A stretch of 64,000 nucleotides of DNA from Streptomyces sp. ML-6 (lineage in GTDB: Bacteria; Actinomycetota; Actinomycetes; Streptomycetales; Streptomycetaceae). Numbering within the stretch: the stretch's first letter is position 1; the number at the start of each line of letters is the position of its first letter. The notes under the pieces are model-generated. The model saw only the letters and a program-made list of their open reading frames with translations. It made no database searches and had not been told where the DNA came from. The stretch lies in contig NZ_JAOTIK010000001.1 of assembly GCF_030116705.1 (NCBI RefSeq), positions 806,001 through 870,000 on the forward strand. The letters are read 5' to 3'. This document shows, piece after piece, positions 24,779 through 34,140 of this stretch. The translations under genes and the position numbers were made by a program.

Positions 24779-25609
24779 ATGGCCACCACGGTCTCGTTCA
24801 GCGTCGAATCACCACAAGGGCCCCGGACCGTGTCCGTGCAGTACGAACGGACCGGGACCGGCGAGCCGTTGCTCCTGCTCCACGGCATCGGTCACCACCG
24901 TCAGGCCTGGGACCCGGTGCTGCCCGTCCTGGCCGGGGAGCGCGACGTGATAGCCGTGGACCTCCCCGGCTTCGGCGGCTCCCCCGCGCTACCCGACGGT
25001 CTGCCGTACGACTTGCCGACCGTGGTCACGGTGCTCGGCTCGTTCTGTTCGGTGGTCGGCGTGGACCGGCCGCACGTGGCGGGCAACTCGCTCGGCGGTC
25101 TGCTGGCGCTGGGGCTCGGCAGGGAAAAGCTCGTCCGGTCGGTGACGGCGCTGTCGCCCGCGGGTTTCTGGGCCCCGGGAGAGCGGCGCTACGCGTTCAC
25201 GACGCTGCGGGCCATGCGGCGGGCCGCCCTGTCGATGCCGGTGCCGCTGATCGAGCGGCTGTCGCGCAGCGCGGCCGGGCGCACGACGCTGACCAGCACC
25301 ATCTACGCCCGGCCCGGCCGTCGTTCACCCGACGCCGTCGTGGCCGAGACCGTCGCCCTGCGGGAGGCGACCGGTTTTCACCAGACGCTCGCCGCCGGCC
25401 GGGACGCCCTGTTCACCGATGACGTACCGGGGCTGCCCGTGACCGTCGCCTGGGGCAGCCGGGACCGGATCCTGCTGCGCCGACAGGGCGTCAGGGCCAA
25501 GCGCGTCATCCCCGACGCCCGGCTGGTCCGGCTTCCGGGGTGCGGACACGTGCCGATGAACGACGATCCCGCCCTCGTGTCCCGGGTGATCCTCGACACC
25601 AGCCGCTGA
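24779..25609 (+). CDS. Alpha/beta hydrolase
   Basis: Encodes 276 aa. The catalytic triad is visible: nucleophile Ser in GNSLGG, Asp in WGSRDR and His in GCGHVP. The oxyanion motif LLLLHGIGHHRQAW is near residue 30. There is no signal peptide. The substrate is unknown; the position next to an ECF41 sigma factor suggests it may belong to that regulon. A TTGACA hexamer at 24713 lies upstream without a clear -10. Its 3' 285 bp overlap the convergent EamA reading frame. Confidence 0.9.
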   Translation: MATTVSFSVESPQGPRTVSVQYERTGTGEPLLLLHGIGHHRQAWDPVLPVLAGERDVIAVDLPGFGGSPALPDGLPYDLPTVVTVLGSFCSVVGVDRPHVAGNSLGGLLALGLGREKLVRSVTALSPAGFWAPGERRYAFTTLRAMRRAALSMPVPLIERLSRSAAGRTTLTSTIYARPGRRSPDAVVAETVALREATGFHQTLAAGRDALFTDDVPGLPVTVAWGSRDRILLRRQGVRAKRVIPDARLVRLPGCGHVPMNDDPALVSRVILDTSR

Positions 25610-26521
25610 GTCGGCCCCGGCGGACCCGCCCGCCGCTCCCCGGGTCAGGACGCCCGACCCGAGGACGACCCCGAGCCCGACCAGGAGGCTGCCGCCGGCC
25701 TGCGCGACGCCGTACGAACCGGCGCCGACCAGCGGTGCGGTGAGCGCGGCGGAAACCGGGATCAGGCCGGAGAAGAGGGTGGCGCGCTCGGCGCCGATGC
25801 GCTGCATGCCCATGTACCAGCAGACAAAGCCGACCACGGTGACCACCGCCGCCTGCCACACCAGCGCGAGGGCCTCCGCCGCCGTGGGCGTCCGCAGCAC
25901 GCCGCCGCCGTCCAGGACGACGCCCAGCAGCACCGACTCGACGGCGGCGACGGCGCAGACCGTGGCGGACAGCAGCCGCGGCCCGAGCGGTCGCAGCACG
26001 GGGACGGCGAGGACCGCGAAGCCGACCTCGCCCGCCAGGGCCCCTGCCGAGCAGAGGACGCCCGCCAGGTCCGTACGGCCCCAGCCCTGCACCGTGAAGG
26101 CCCCGGCGGCGACGAGGGCGGACGCGTACAGCACCGGGCGCGTCGGCCGGCGGCCGTCCAGCAGCGGTACGAGAACGGCGACCAGGATCGGGGCGCAGCC
26201 GACGAACACCCCCGGAACAGCGGGTTCCGCGGATCGTTCCGCGGCGAGGACGGCCAGGTTGAAGCCGACCATGCCGACGGCTGCCAGCAGGGCGAGTCTT
26301 CCCCACTGCCGCGGGGTGAGGGCGCGCAGCACGGTGGCCGTCCGGGCCCTGCCGTCGCGGGCCAGGACGGGTACGAGCAGCAGTGCCGCGAGGCCGTAGC
26401 GCAACGCCTGGCCACCCGCGTACGGATAGTCCCCCAGAACGCTGTTGGCGGTGAAGGAGGCGCCGACGAGGACGCAGGCGAAGGCCGCGAGAAGCGAGCC
26501 GCGCAGAGAAGTGGCGTTCAT
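25325..26521 (-). CDS. EamA/DMT-family exporter with read-through C-terminus
   Basis: Encodes 398 aa in the open frame. The first roughly 300 residues are a complete ten-segment EamA (DMT) transporter, with two five-helix halves (AFACVLVGASFTANSVLG; VGFVCWYMGMQRIGAERATLFSGLIPVSAAL). The last roughly 95 residues (GVEDHPGHEGGIVVHRHV onward) are the antisense of the hydrolase gene and look non-native. A stop has therefore been lost or a frameshift occurs near 25640-25660, where TCCTGA sits in the next frame. It is divergent by 47 bp from a MocR regulator that probably controls it. Confidence 0.85.
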   Translation of the reverse strand: MNATSLRGSLLAAFACVLVGASFTANSVLGDYPYAGGQALRYGLAALLLVPVLARDGRARTATVLRALTPRQWGRLALLAAVGMVGFNLAVLAAERSAEPAVPGVFVGCAPILVAVLVPLLDGRRPTRPVLYASALVAAGAFTVQGWGRTDLAGVLCSAGALAGEVGFAVLAVPVLRPLGPRLLSATVCAVAAVESVLLGVVLDGGGVLRTPTAAEALALVWQAAVVTVVGFVCWYMGMQRIGAERATLFSGLIPVSAALTAPLVGAGSYGVAQAGGSLLVGLGVVLGSGVLTRGAAGGSAGADSAAGVEDHPGHEGGIVVHRHVSAPRKPDQPGVGDDALGPDALSAQQDPVPAAPGDGHGQPRYVIGEQGVPAGGERLVKTGRLPQGDGLGHDGVG

Positions 26522-26568
26522 GGGACCGACGCTAGGCAGCCGGGCGGTCCGGTTTAAGGTCCACTTCC

Positions 26569-28061
26569 ATGACGTCTTCGGGGACCAATCCGCCGTCGGA
26601 CCGCTCGGCCGGTGCCGATGTCGGCTCCGGCGCCTGGGAGTTGCTGCTCCCGGCCGTCGAGGAGCCCGCCCGTCGGCGCGGTCGCGCGCTGCAGGCGGCG
26701 TTGCGCGAGGCCGTGCGCTCGGGCCGGCTCGTTCCGGGGACGCGGCTGCCGTCCAGCCGCGCGCTCGCGGCCGATCTGCGGGTGTCGCGCGGGGTGGTCA
26801 CCGAGGCGTACGAGCAGCTCACCGCCGAGGGGTATCTGCGCAGCGGGCGCGGGGCGGGCACCTGGGTGGGCGAAGCGGTCCGGGCCGCCGCGCCGGAGGT
26901 CCGTGATCTCGCGCCGCGCGCCCCCGGCGTACGCGTGGACTTCCGGCCGGGCACGCCGGACCTGTCACTGTTCCCGCGTGCCGCCTGGGCCGCCGCGCAC
27001 CGCTCGGTGCTCGGCCGGCTGCCGCACGACGCGCTCGGCTATCCCGATCCTCGGGGGCTGCCCGTGTTGCGGGAGGCCCTGGCCGCCCTGCTGGCGCGGC
27101 GCCGTGGCGTGGTCGCCGATCCCGAGCGCCTGGTGGTGTGCTCCGGCGTGGCGCAGGCGACGACGTTGCTGGGGTTCGTCCTGCACGGGCGCGGGCTGCG
27201 GACCGTCGGCGTCGAGGATCCCGGGAGCCACGAACACTCCGCGCTGTTCGCCTCCGCGGGGCTCGCCACCACCGGTCTGCCGCTCGACGACGAGGGGCTG
27301 GCGGTCGAGCCCCTCGTGCGCTCGGGCGTGCGCGCGGTCGTGACCACCCCCGCCCACCAGTTCCCCACCGGAATCGCCTACTCCGCCACTCGTCGCAGCC
27401 AGTTGCTGGACTGGGCGCGTGCCGTGGGCGGGCTGATCGTGGAGGACGACTACGACGGCGACTTCCGCTACGACCGCGCGCCCGTGGGCGCGCTGCAGGG
27501 GCTCGACCCGCGGCACGTCGCGTACACCGGTTCGGTGAGCAAGTCGCTGGCTCCCGGGCTGCGACTGGGCTGGCTCCTGGCTCCGGCGGACATGACGGAC
27601 GAGATCGTTGCCCGCAAGCGGACCATGGACCTGGGCAATCCCTCCGTCGACCAGGCGGTCCTGGCCGACTTCATCACCGGAGGCGGTTACGACCGGCAGT
27701 TGCGCCGCTGCCAGCGCGCCTACCGCGAGCGCCGGGACACGCTCACGTCGATGCTGGCGGAGTGCTTCCCCGGCACCGCGGTGAGCGGGATCGCCGCCGG
27801 GCTCCACATCATCGCCGGGCTGCCCGGACGGTACGGCCCCGAGTCGGTGCTCCTGGCGCGTGCGGCCCGTGCCGGAGTGGCCCTGCGGCCGCTCACCGCC
27901 GCCGGAACCACCGCCTCCGGGGACCGTGCGGTGAATCTGGTCCTCGGTTACGCGCATCTGGCCCCTTCCGAGATCGAGCGGGGGTGCGGCTGCTGGCGGC
28001 GGCCCTGCGGGACCCGGACGGGCCGGACGCCCGGGAGGGCCGGGGCCGGGTGTTCACCTGA
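26569..28061 (+). pseudogene. MocR/PdxR-family regulator with a 1-base frameshift
   Basis: It begins with a GntR winged HTH (about residues 35-105; RLVPGTRLPSSRALAADLRVSRGVVTEAYEQL) followed by an aminotransferase-I-like domain. The PLP lysine is in TGSVSKSLAPGLRLGW and the cofactor Asp in VEDDYDGDF. Up to LAPSEIERG (base 27984) the frame is intact. The expected C-terminus VRLLAAALRDPDGP then continues in the next frame, ending at 28061. One G is missing from the run 27980-27984. Uncorrected, the frame runs to 29406 across phoD. Corrected length is 497 aa, normal for the family. It is divergent from the EamA exporter. Either a sequencing error or a recent mutation. Confidence 0.85.
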
Positions 28062-28213
28062 GGTTGGTGTGCGCGCCGCCGACGGGCACGAGGGTGGCAC
28101 CGGCCGACCAGCCGCCCTCGGGGCCTCCTGTCCGGATCGTGCCGGTCGTGGGTCCGGTGCCCCGTCCGGACCGGGTCCCGAGTCCCACCGACCAGTGCCC
28201 CGGAGGCGCCTCG

Positions 28214-29794
28214 ATGTCGTACCGTCCCCGTGTTCCGTCCCCCGACCGCCGCAGTGTGCTGCGCGGTTCGATCGCCGCGTCCGCCGCGCTCACGCTCCCC
28301 GTGGTGGGCGCCTCGGCCCCCGCGTTCGCGCTCTCCGGCCGGCCGCGCGCGGCGTGGGGTGTGCAGGTGGGCGATGTCACCTCGTCCTCCGCACTGGTCT
28401 GGGTGCGCTCGGACCGCCCGGCGCGGATGGTCGTGGAGACCTCCGCGACCGAGTCCTTCCGGCGGGCGCGCACCTGGCAGGGGCCGCTCCTCGGCCCGGG
28501 CAGCGACTTCACGGGGACGACCCCTCTGTACGGACTGCCGCCGGGCGAGCAGGTGCACTACCGGGTGACGCTCCTCGATCCCCAGGACCCGCGCCGGAGC
28601 GGGAAGCCGGTGCACGGGACCTTCCGGACGGCGCCCGCCCGGCGCAGGGACGGGGTGCGCTTCCTGTGGTCGGGGGACATCGCGGGACAGGGCTGGGGCA
28701 TCAATCCGGACATCAGCGGCTACGTGGTCTACGACGAGATGCGCCGCCTGGACCCGGACTTCTTCCTCTGCAGCGGCGACAACATCTACGCGGACGGCGT
28801 CATCGAACCGAGCGTGACGCTGCCCGACGGACGGGTCTGGCGCAACGTCACCACCGAGGAGAAGTCGAAGGTCGCCGAGACCCTCGCCGAGTACCGCGGG
28901 AACTTCCGCTACAACCTGCTCGACCGCAACCTCCGCGAGTTCAACGCGCAGGTTCCCTCGATCGTCCAGTGGGACGACCACGAGGTGCGCAACAACTGGT
29001 ACCCCGGGCAGATCCTCGACGACGCCCGGTACACCGAGAAGGACGTGGACGTGCTGGCGGCCCGTTCGACGCGGGCGTTTCGCGAGTACTTCCCCGTGTC
29101 CACGCCGCACGGTCCGGCCGGGGAGGACCGGATGCACCGGGTGGTGCGGCACGGTCCGCTGCTCGACGTGTTCGTCCTCGACATGCGGTCCTTCCGCAAC
29201 GCCAACTCGCCCGGCCGGCAGGCCGACGACACGACGGGCATCCTCGGTGCCGAGCAGCTGAGGTGGCTCAAGCACGAGCTCTCCCGGTCCCGCGCGGTGT
29301 GGAAGGTGATCGCGGCGGACATGCCGCTGGGGCTGGTGGTCCCCGACGGCGCGACGGACTTCGAGGCGGTCGCCCAGGGCGATCCGGGAGCTCCGCTCGG
29401 GCGTGAGCTGCAGATCGCGGAACTGCTCCGGTTCATCAAGCACCGGAGGATCACCGGCACGGTCTGGCTGACGGCCGATGTGCACTACACGTCGGCGCAG
29501 CACTACGCGCCCGAGCGTGCGGCGTTCAAGGACTTCGCGCCGTTCTGGGAGTTCGTGTCGGGGCCGCTGGCCGCCGGTCAGTTCCCGGCCAACGCCCTCG
29601 ACGCGACGTTCGGCCCCGACCGGGTCTTCGTGCGGGCTCCCGACCGGGCGAACGTGTCGCCGATGGAGTCGCCGCAGTACTTCGGGCAGGTGGACATCGA
29701 CGGCGACAGCGGCGAACTGACCGTGCGGCTGCGGGCGCAGGGCGGGGCGGTGCTGTTCAGCAAGGTGCTGCGGCCGGGGCGCGTCGGACAGTGA
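28214..29794 (+). CDS. Tat-secreted PhoD-family alkaline phosphatase
   Basis: Encodes 526 aa. A twin-arginine signal (PDRRSVLRGSIAASAALTLP, cleavage near AFA) is followed by the PhoD N-terminal fibronectin-like domain (about 45-145) and the metallophosphatase domain. Metal-site motifs are LWSGDIAG, LCSGDNIYADG, VQWDDHEVRNNW and LTADVHYTSAQ. PhoD enzymes are Ca/Fe phosphodiester/monoester hydrolases used to scavenge phosphate. ATG 28214 is set by the signal peptide. Only a single GTTCACC unit (28052) resembles a PHO box, so PhoP control is not shown. Confidence 0.94.
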   Translation: MSYRPRVPSPDRRSVLRGSIAASAALTLPVVGASAPAFALSGRPRAAWGVQVGDVTSSSALVWVRSDRPARMVVETSATESFRRARTWQGPLLGPGSDFTGTTPLYGLPPGEQVHYRVTLLDPQDPRRSGKPVHGTFRTAPARRRDGVRFLWSGDIAGQGWGINPDISGYVVYDEMRRLDPDFFLCSGDNIYADGVIEPSVTLPDGRVWRNVTTEEKSKVAETLAEYRGNFRYNLLDRNLREFNAQVPSIVQWDDHEVRNNWYPGQILDDARYTEKDVDVLAARSTRAFREYFPVSTPHGPAGEDRMHRVVRHGPLLDVFVLDMRSFRNANSPGRQADDTTGILGAEQLRWLKHELSRSRAVWKVIAADMPLGLVVPDGATDFEAVAQGDPGAPLGRELQIAELLRFIKHRRITGTVWLTADVHYTSAQHYAPERAAFKDFAPFWEFVSGPLAAGQFPANALDATFGPDRVFVRAPDRANVSPMESPQYFGQVDIDGDSGELTVRLRAQGGAVLFSKVLRPGRVGQ

Positions 29795-29805
29795 ACCCGT
29801 CGGCG

Positions 29806-29835
29806 ATCGGCCCCCGGTGACGGCCGGGGGCCGAT
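29806..29835 (+). terminator. Terminator after phoD
   Basis: A 12-bp perfect stem (ATCGGCCCCCGG) with a 6-base loop begins 12 bp past the stop and is followed by TGTCAG. Confidence 0.8.
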
Positions 29836-29863
29836 TGTCAGTGGTGGGTTCTACGGTTTTTCC

Positions 29864-31237
29864 ATGACCCGATCCGTTCAGGCATTGGCCTACGCGCGCC
29901 CGTCCGCCCTGGAGTCCTCGCAGACGGGGCAGCTCCTCGGGCTGGAGACCTCCGGTGGCCTCACCCCACGGGGCGCCGAGCTCCACCCCCGGTTCTTCTC
30001 CGGCTTTCTCACCTCGCCGAGGATCGCGGCCCAGGGTCTCCTGGCCGTGGCGGACGTGGCGTCCACGCGCTACTACCAGCGCACGCTGCCCGCGTCGCTC
30101 GACCCGGTGGTGACGGGCAACGGAGACCGGTTGCGCTTCGAGTCGTTCTCCGGCTGCTGCGGTGTGTACGCGCGCCTCGACGTGCTGCGGGAAGGTCTGG
30201 ACGGTCAGCGGACGGGTCACGGCACCACGAACGTGGACGTCAACAATCCGCTGCGGCAGGCGCTTTCGCGGATGGCCGGGGACGATCCGCTGCATCTGCG
30301 GGTGGGCCCGGACGAGATGGCCGTGACCACGCTGGACGGTCCGGTCGTGGAGAAGAAGGTGCCGCTGCCCGACCGGTGGCTGCGCGGCTTCGCCGAGGCG
30401 CAGGTGGTGTCCGCCGGCTTCGATCTCCGGGCCGAGCTCCCGGCCGCCGAGGCCGTCCGGTTCCTGCGTTCGCTGCCGCGTTCGTCGGGCAACGCCTCGC
30501 GGGGCGCCCGCTGGGTGATACCCGCCGGGAAGACGCTTCGACCGACGACCCGGCCGGTGGCGGGTGCGGTGTGCCTGCCGGGCCCGGAGCGGCTCGCCGC
30601 ACTGCAGCGGGTGCTGCGTCATGCCACGTCGCTGCGGGTGTACGGGCCGGTCACCGACGGGGCGGCCACCGCGAGCGCCTGGGAGGTCGTGCTGCCGGGC
30701 ATGCGTCTCACCCTGACGCTCTCGCCCGATGCCGCGCGCGGTTTCTCGGGCGAGGGCGGGGTGCTCGACGCCCTGGCCACCGACGACGCGGCGGCCGACG
30801 CCGAGCTGGTGTCGGTGCTGCTGGCCTGGGAGCCCCGGATCGACCCCGCCGATCTGGCGGAGCAGTCCGGTCTCACGGTGGAACGGGTACGGGCCGCGCT
30901 CACCCGGCTGGGCACGGCGGGCCGGGTCGGCTACGACCTCGCCGACGCGGCCTACTTCCACCGCGAGCTGCCGTACGACGCCGACCGGGCCGAGCGCCAC
31001 AATCCGCGTCTGGTGGCGGCGCGACAACTGGCAGGTTCGGGCGCGGTGGTGCTCGATGGGGACGTGGCTGCCGTGTCCTCGGGAGAACGCCGTTATCAGG
31101 TGAGGGAGAAGGACGGAATGCTGAGCTGTACCTGCCAGTGGTGGGTCGACTACCGGGGGCGGCGGGGCCCGTGCAAGCACGCCCTGGCCGTCCGGATGGT
31201 CCGCCGTGGTGCGCCGGTCGCCGGGGGTGTGCGATGA
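29864..31237 (+). CDS. SWIM zinc-finger protein
   Basis: Encodes 457 aa. A C-terminal SWIM motif, CTCQWW...GPCKH (about residues 429-446, CxCx(n)CxH), binds zinc and nucleic acid or protein partners. The long N-terminal region (LTPRGAELHPRFFSGFLTSP, SCCGVYARLD) is conserved in actinobacterial homologues but has no defined activity. The stop overlaps the start of the DUF6493 gene (ATGA), so the two products are made together. Such SWIM plus HEAT-like pairs often lie with MoxR ATPase/VWA genes, but none is present here. Confidence 0.9.
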   Translation: MTRSVQALAYARPSALESSQTGQLLGLETSGGLTPRGAELHPRFFSGFLTSPRIAAQGLLAVADVASTRYYQRTLPASLDPVVTGNGDRLRFESFSGCCGVYARLDVLREGLDGQRTGHGTTNVDVNNPLRQALSRMAGDDPLHLRVGPDEMAVTTLDGPVVEKKVPLPDRWLRGFAEAQVVSAGFDLRAELPAAEAVRFLRSLPRSSGNASRGARWVIPAGKTLRPTTRPVAGAVCLPGPERLAALQRVLRHATSLRVYGPVTDGAATASAWEVVLPGMRLTLTLSPDAARGFSGEGGVLDALATDDAAADAELVSVLLAWEPRIDPADLAEQSGLTVERVRAALTRLGTAGRVGYDLADAAYFHRELPYDADRAERHNPRLVAARQLAGSGAVVLDGDVAAVSSGERRYQVREKDGMLSCTCQWWVDYRGRRGPCKHALAVRMVRRGAPVAGGVR

Positions 31238-33888
31238 AGGAGCTCCTCATCGCCGTACGGGAATCGCCCGCGCACCACGTGCCGCCCCTGCTGGCCGGGA
31301 TGGACCGGGCGGAGCGCAGGGCGGCGCTGGCCGAGCTGAAGGCGCTCCGGAAGGAGGTCCGGGGCTGGCGCTGGGAGAAGCAGGGCAAGGTCCGCAGGGC
31401 CCTGCTGGTGGCCGGTGCGGGCTGCCACACGGGCGCCGCGGGATGTGCCGCCTGGCTCGGCGGCCGGGACCTGATCGGCTGGGACCGTCCGCCCGTCCCC
31501 CTGATCCTCGCGGTCCTGGCGGACCGTGATCCGGAGTGGCTCGGTGACGTCGCACACCGGCTGGCGGCCCGGACCGCGACGGCGGAGGTCGCGTACGAGC
31601 TGATCTCCGCCCTGGTCAAGAAGGCGCAGTGCCCCCTGCCCACGACGGAGGGTTTCGTGCGGGGCTGGGTCAGCATGGTGTCGAGGGCGCAATGGCAGCG
31701 GCAGCGGAGAACGCCTCTCGTCGAGGTGCTCCGCGCCGATCCGTACACGGTCGACCTCCTGCCGCGGATCTTCGAGATGACGGAACTTCCTCCGGAGATG
31801 CCCTGGAGCGACGACCCGGACAGCCCGTGCCGGTGGGGCGCCACGCTGGCCGCGCTCGCGGAGGAGGGCCTGCTGGAGCGGTCGGTGGTCGTCGACGGCT
31901 GTGTGGCCCGGCTGCTGCGCGGCGGCAATTCCAGCGAGATGCGTTTCTTCCTGACCGTGCTGCGGGAGCTCGACCTGACCGAACAGGAGGAGGCGGAACG
32001 GATCCCGGACTGGGCCGGGATGGCCGCGGACGGCATCTCCACCGTGGCCGGCCACGCCCAGGGGGTGCTCACCCGGCTGGACGGGCGCGGTGAGCTCTCC
32101 GTGCGGACCCTGGCGGAGGTCTCGGAGTCGGTGCTGTTCCGCACCGAGAAGAAACTGGTCCGGTCCCAGCTCGTGCTGCTCGGCAAGGTGCTGCGCCGTG
32201 ATCCGTCGGCGGTCGACGAACTGCTGCCCGCCGTCGGGGGTGCCTTCGAGCACGAGGACATCGACATCCAGGAGCGGGCGTTGAAGCTCCTGGCCCGGTA
32301 CCTGCCCGCCGCCGGGGCATCGGTGCGGGAAGGGCTCGCCGCGTCGGCCGCGTTGCTGGGGCCGGCGCACCGGACGATGGTGGCCGAGGTGTTCGGCGGT
32401 CCGGTGGCCGAGCAGCCCGGCACGGCGAAGTACGAGGAGGTGCTGCCTCCGGTGCCGGTCCCGCAGCCTCTCGATCCGGCACCCGCGACGCTGCCCGAGC
32501 TGGTCGAGGAGGTGGTGACCCTGGTCAGATCGACGACGCCGGACGTCACCGCCTTCGAGCGGGCGCTGGACGGGCTGGTGCGCCACGCCCACTCCGACCG
32601 GGCGGCGTTGACCGAAGCGTTGCGTGAGGCGCTGACGGGTGAGTGGTGGCTCGGCGGCGGGCCGCAGGCGCAGACCGAGCGGCAGCTCCGCTCGGAGGCA
32701 AGCCTCAGGACCGTCCTGGCCACGCTGTTCGGGCAGGTGTCGGTGCGGGCCGTGCAGGAGGAGCGCGCCTCCTGGACCGCTGCCGGAACCTGCTCCCACG
32801 CCGCGCTGAACGGGGTCATGAAGGCACGGCTGTGGGAGGCGGCCCACGCGATGCTGACCGGCAGCCTCCCGTTCCTGCTGGCCGTCCCCACCTGGCACAC
32901 CGGTTCGCTCGAGCCGGCCGTGCTCGTCGAGCGGCTGCGCACGTATCAGCAACTGGACATCCGGCCCGGCGAGGCCGACTTCGCCCAGGCCCTGCTGCGA
33001 GTGCGGCGCGGCGATCAGCACGAGGCCGCCGGGGCGGCCGCCCTGCTCGGTACCCCCGAGGGCGACCGGCTGGCGGCATGGCTGCGGGCCGACGAGCCGT
33101 TCACTCAGGTGTACCGGTTCGATCTGAAGAGCAGGACCCGGAAGGGCCAGTCGGTCGTCCGGTCGAACCGCCCCCTGATGGCCAGCCGGGAACGCCCGCT
33201 CGTTCTGGAGGAGTTCCCCCGTTCCTTCCGTGGCCTGGGCGGGGCCCAGACCCCGGCACATCAGTTCTGTCACCACTGGGGGGAGCACCCGGAGCACTGG
33301 GTCGCCACCCTGCCCGAGGACGCCGAGACGATGGCCGCCTGGCTGCTGCCGAACATCGCGACCGGTGTGACGGACGAGATACGGGACACGATCCGACCGC
33401 TCCTGCTGCTCGCCGAACTCGACTCGCCCGCGGGCGAGGCCGTTCATCTGGCGGCGGCGTACGGATTGGGTTCCCGGTTCCCGGAGGACCGGCTGACGGC
33501 GGTGGACGCCCTGCTGATGCTCGCCACCCGGCAGCAGCTCGACGCGGCGCTGCTCGGCGAACAGCTGGCGATGCTCCTCGGGCATGGCCTGATCAAGCCC
33601 AACCGCCTCGCAGATTCCGCCCGTACCGCCGCCACCACCGGCGCGTACCGGACGGTGCTGTCCATGCTGACCGGTGTTCTGCCCGTGCTGCTGGCGCAGG
33701 AGAAGGCGCCTCGCGGACTGAGCGACCTGCTCTCCGTGGCCGCCGAGTGCGTCGAGCACTGCGGCGCGACGGGGGCCGAGCCGATACCCGGGCTCGCCGA
33801 GACGGCGGGGCGCGGCGGGACGTCGCAGCTGGTGCGCCAGGCGGCACGCCTGAAGGACGCCTGGGAACGGAGTGCGGAACGGGTGTGA
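31234..33888 (+). CDS. DUF6493-type large helical-repeat protein
   Basis: Encodes 884 aa. It is almost entirely predicted alpha-helical with HEAT/ARM-like periodicity. The N-terminus MKELLIAVRESPAHHVPPLLAGMDRAERRAALAELKALRKEVRGW and the late segment RSNRPLMASRERPLVLEEFP match the DUF6493 group as I recall it. There is no catalytic motif, signal or membrane segment. It overlaps the SWIM gene by 4 bp; the pair is conserved and probably forms a scaffold-plus-zinc-finger complex of unknown job. A long unrelated open frame runs in from upstream, but ATG 31234 is coupled and fits. Confidence 0.8.
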   Translation: MKELLIAVRESPAHHVPPLLAGMDRAERRAALAELKALRKEVRGWRWEKQGKVRRALLVAGAGCHTGAAGCAAWLGGRDLIGWDRPPVPLILAVLADRDPEWLGDVAHRLAARTATAEVAYELISALVKKAQCPLPTTEGFVRGWVSMVSRAQWQRQRRTPLVEVLRADPYTVDLLPRIFEMTELPPEMPWSDDPDSPCRWGATLAALAEEGLLERSVVVDGCVARLLRGGNSSEMRFFLTVLRELDLTEQEEAERIPDWAGMAADGISTVAGHAQGVLTRLDGRGELSVRTLAEVSESVLFRTEKKLVRSQLVLLGKVLRRDPSAVDELLPAVGGAFEHEDIDIQERALKLLARYLPAAGASVREGLAASAALLGPAHRTMVAEVFGGPVAEQPGTAKYEEVLPPVPVPQPLDPAPATLPELVEEVVTLVRSTTPDVTAFERALDGLVRHAHSDRAALTEALREALTGEWWLGGGPQAQTERQLRSEASLRTVLATLFGQVSVRAVQEERASWTAAGTCSHAALNGVMKARLWEAAHAMLTGSLPFLLAVPTWHTGSLEPAVLVERLRTYQQLDIRPGEADFAQALLRVRRGDQHEAAGAAALLGTPEGDRLAAWLRADEPFTQVYRFDLKSRTRKGQSVVRSNRPLMASRERPLVLEEFPRSFRGLGGAQTPAHQFCHHWGEHPEHWVATLPEDAETMAAWLLPNIATGVTDEIRDTIRPLLLLAELDSPAGEAVHLAAAYGLGSRFPEDRLTAVDALLMLATRQQLDAALLGEQLAMLLGHGLIKPNRLADSARTAATTGAYRTVLSMLTGVLPVLLAQEKAPRGLSDLLSVAAECVEHCGATGAEPIPGLAETAGRGGTSQLVRQAARLKDAWERSAERV

Positions 33889-34140
33889 CGGTGTGGCGGG
33901 GTGGCGGTCCCGGGCACCGTGACGAGCGGTGTTCCGGACCGCCGCGCCAGCCGCCGCGCCCGGCACGGTGGATGCTCCGGAGCGGGAGACGGGGCCCACG
34001 GGCAGCGGGACCGCCATGGGCTGGGGCCCCGACAGGGACAACAGTGACCGAAAACGACAGGAAAGGGATCAGATTCGCACTTAACCCATCGGTCACAGGC
34101 TGTTCGTGATCAGGCAACAACGCTCGGTCAGAGTGAATGC

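Noticed and set aside
28050-28075. PHO box upstream of phoD
   Set aside because: Only one GTTCACC unit is present; PhoP needs tandem 11-bp units.
27893-34041. Two minus-strand open frames of about 1000 codons each opposite phoD, SWIM and DUF6493 genes
   Set aside because: No domains; mirror frames of well-supported genes.
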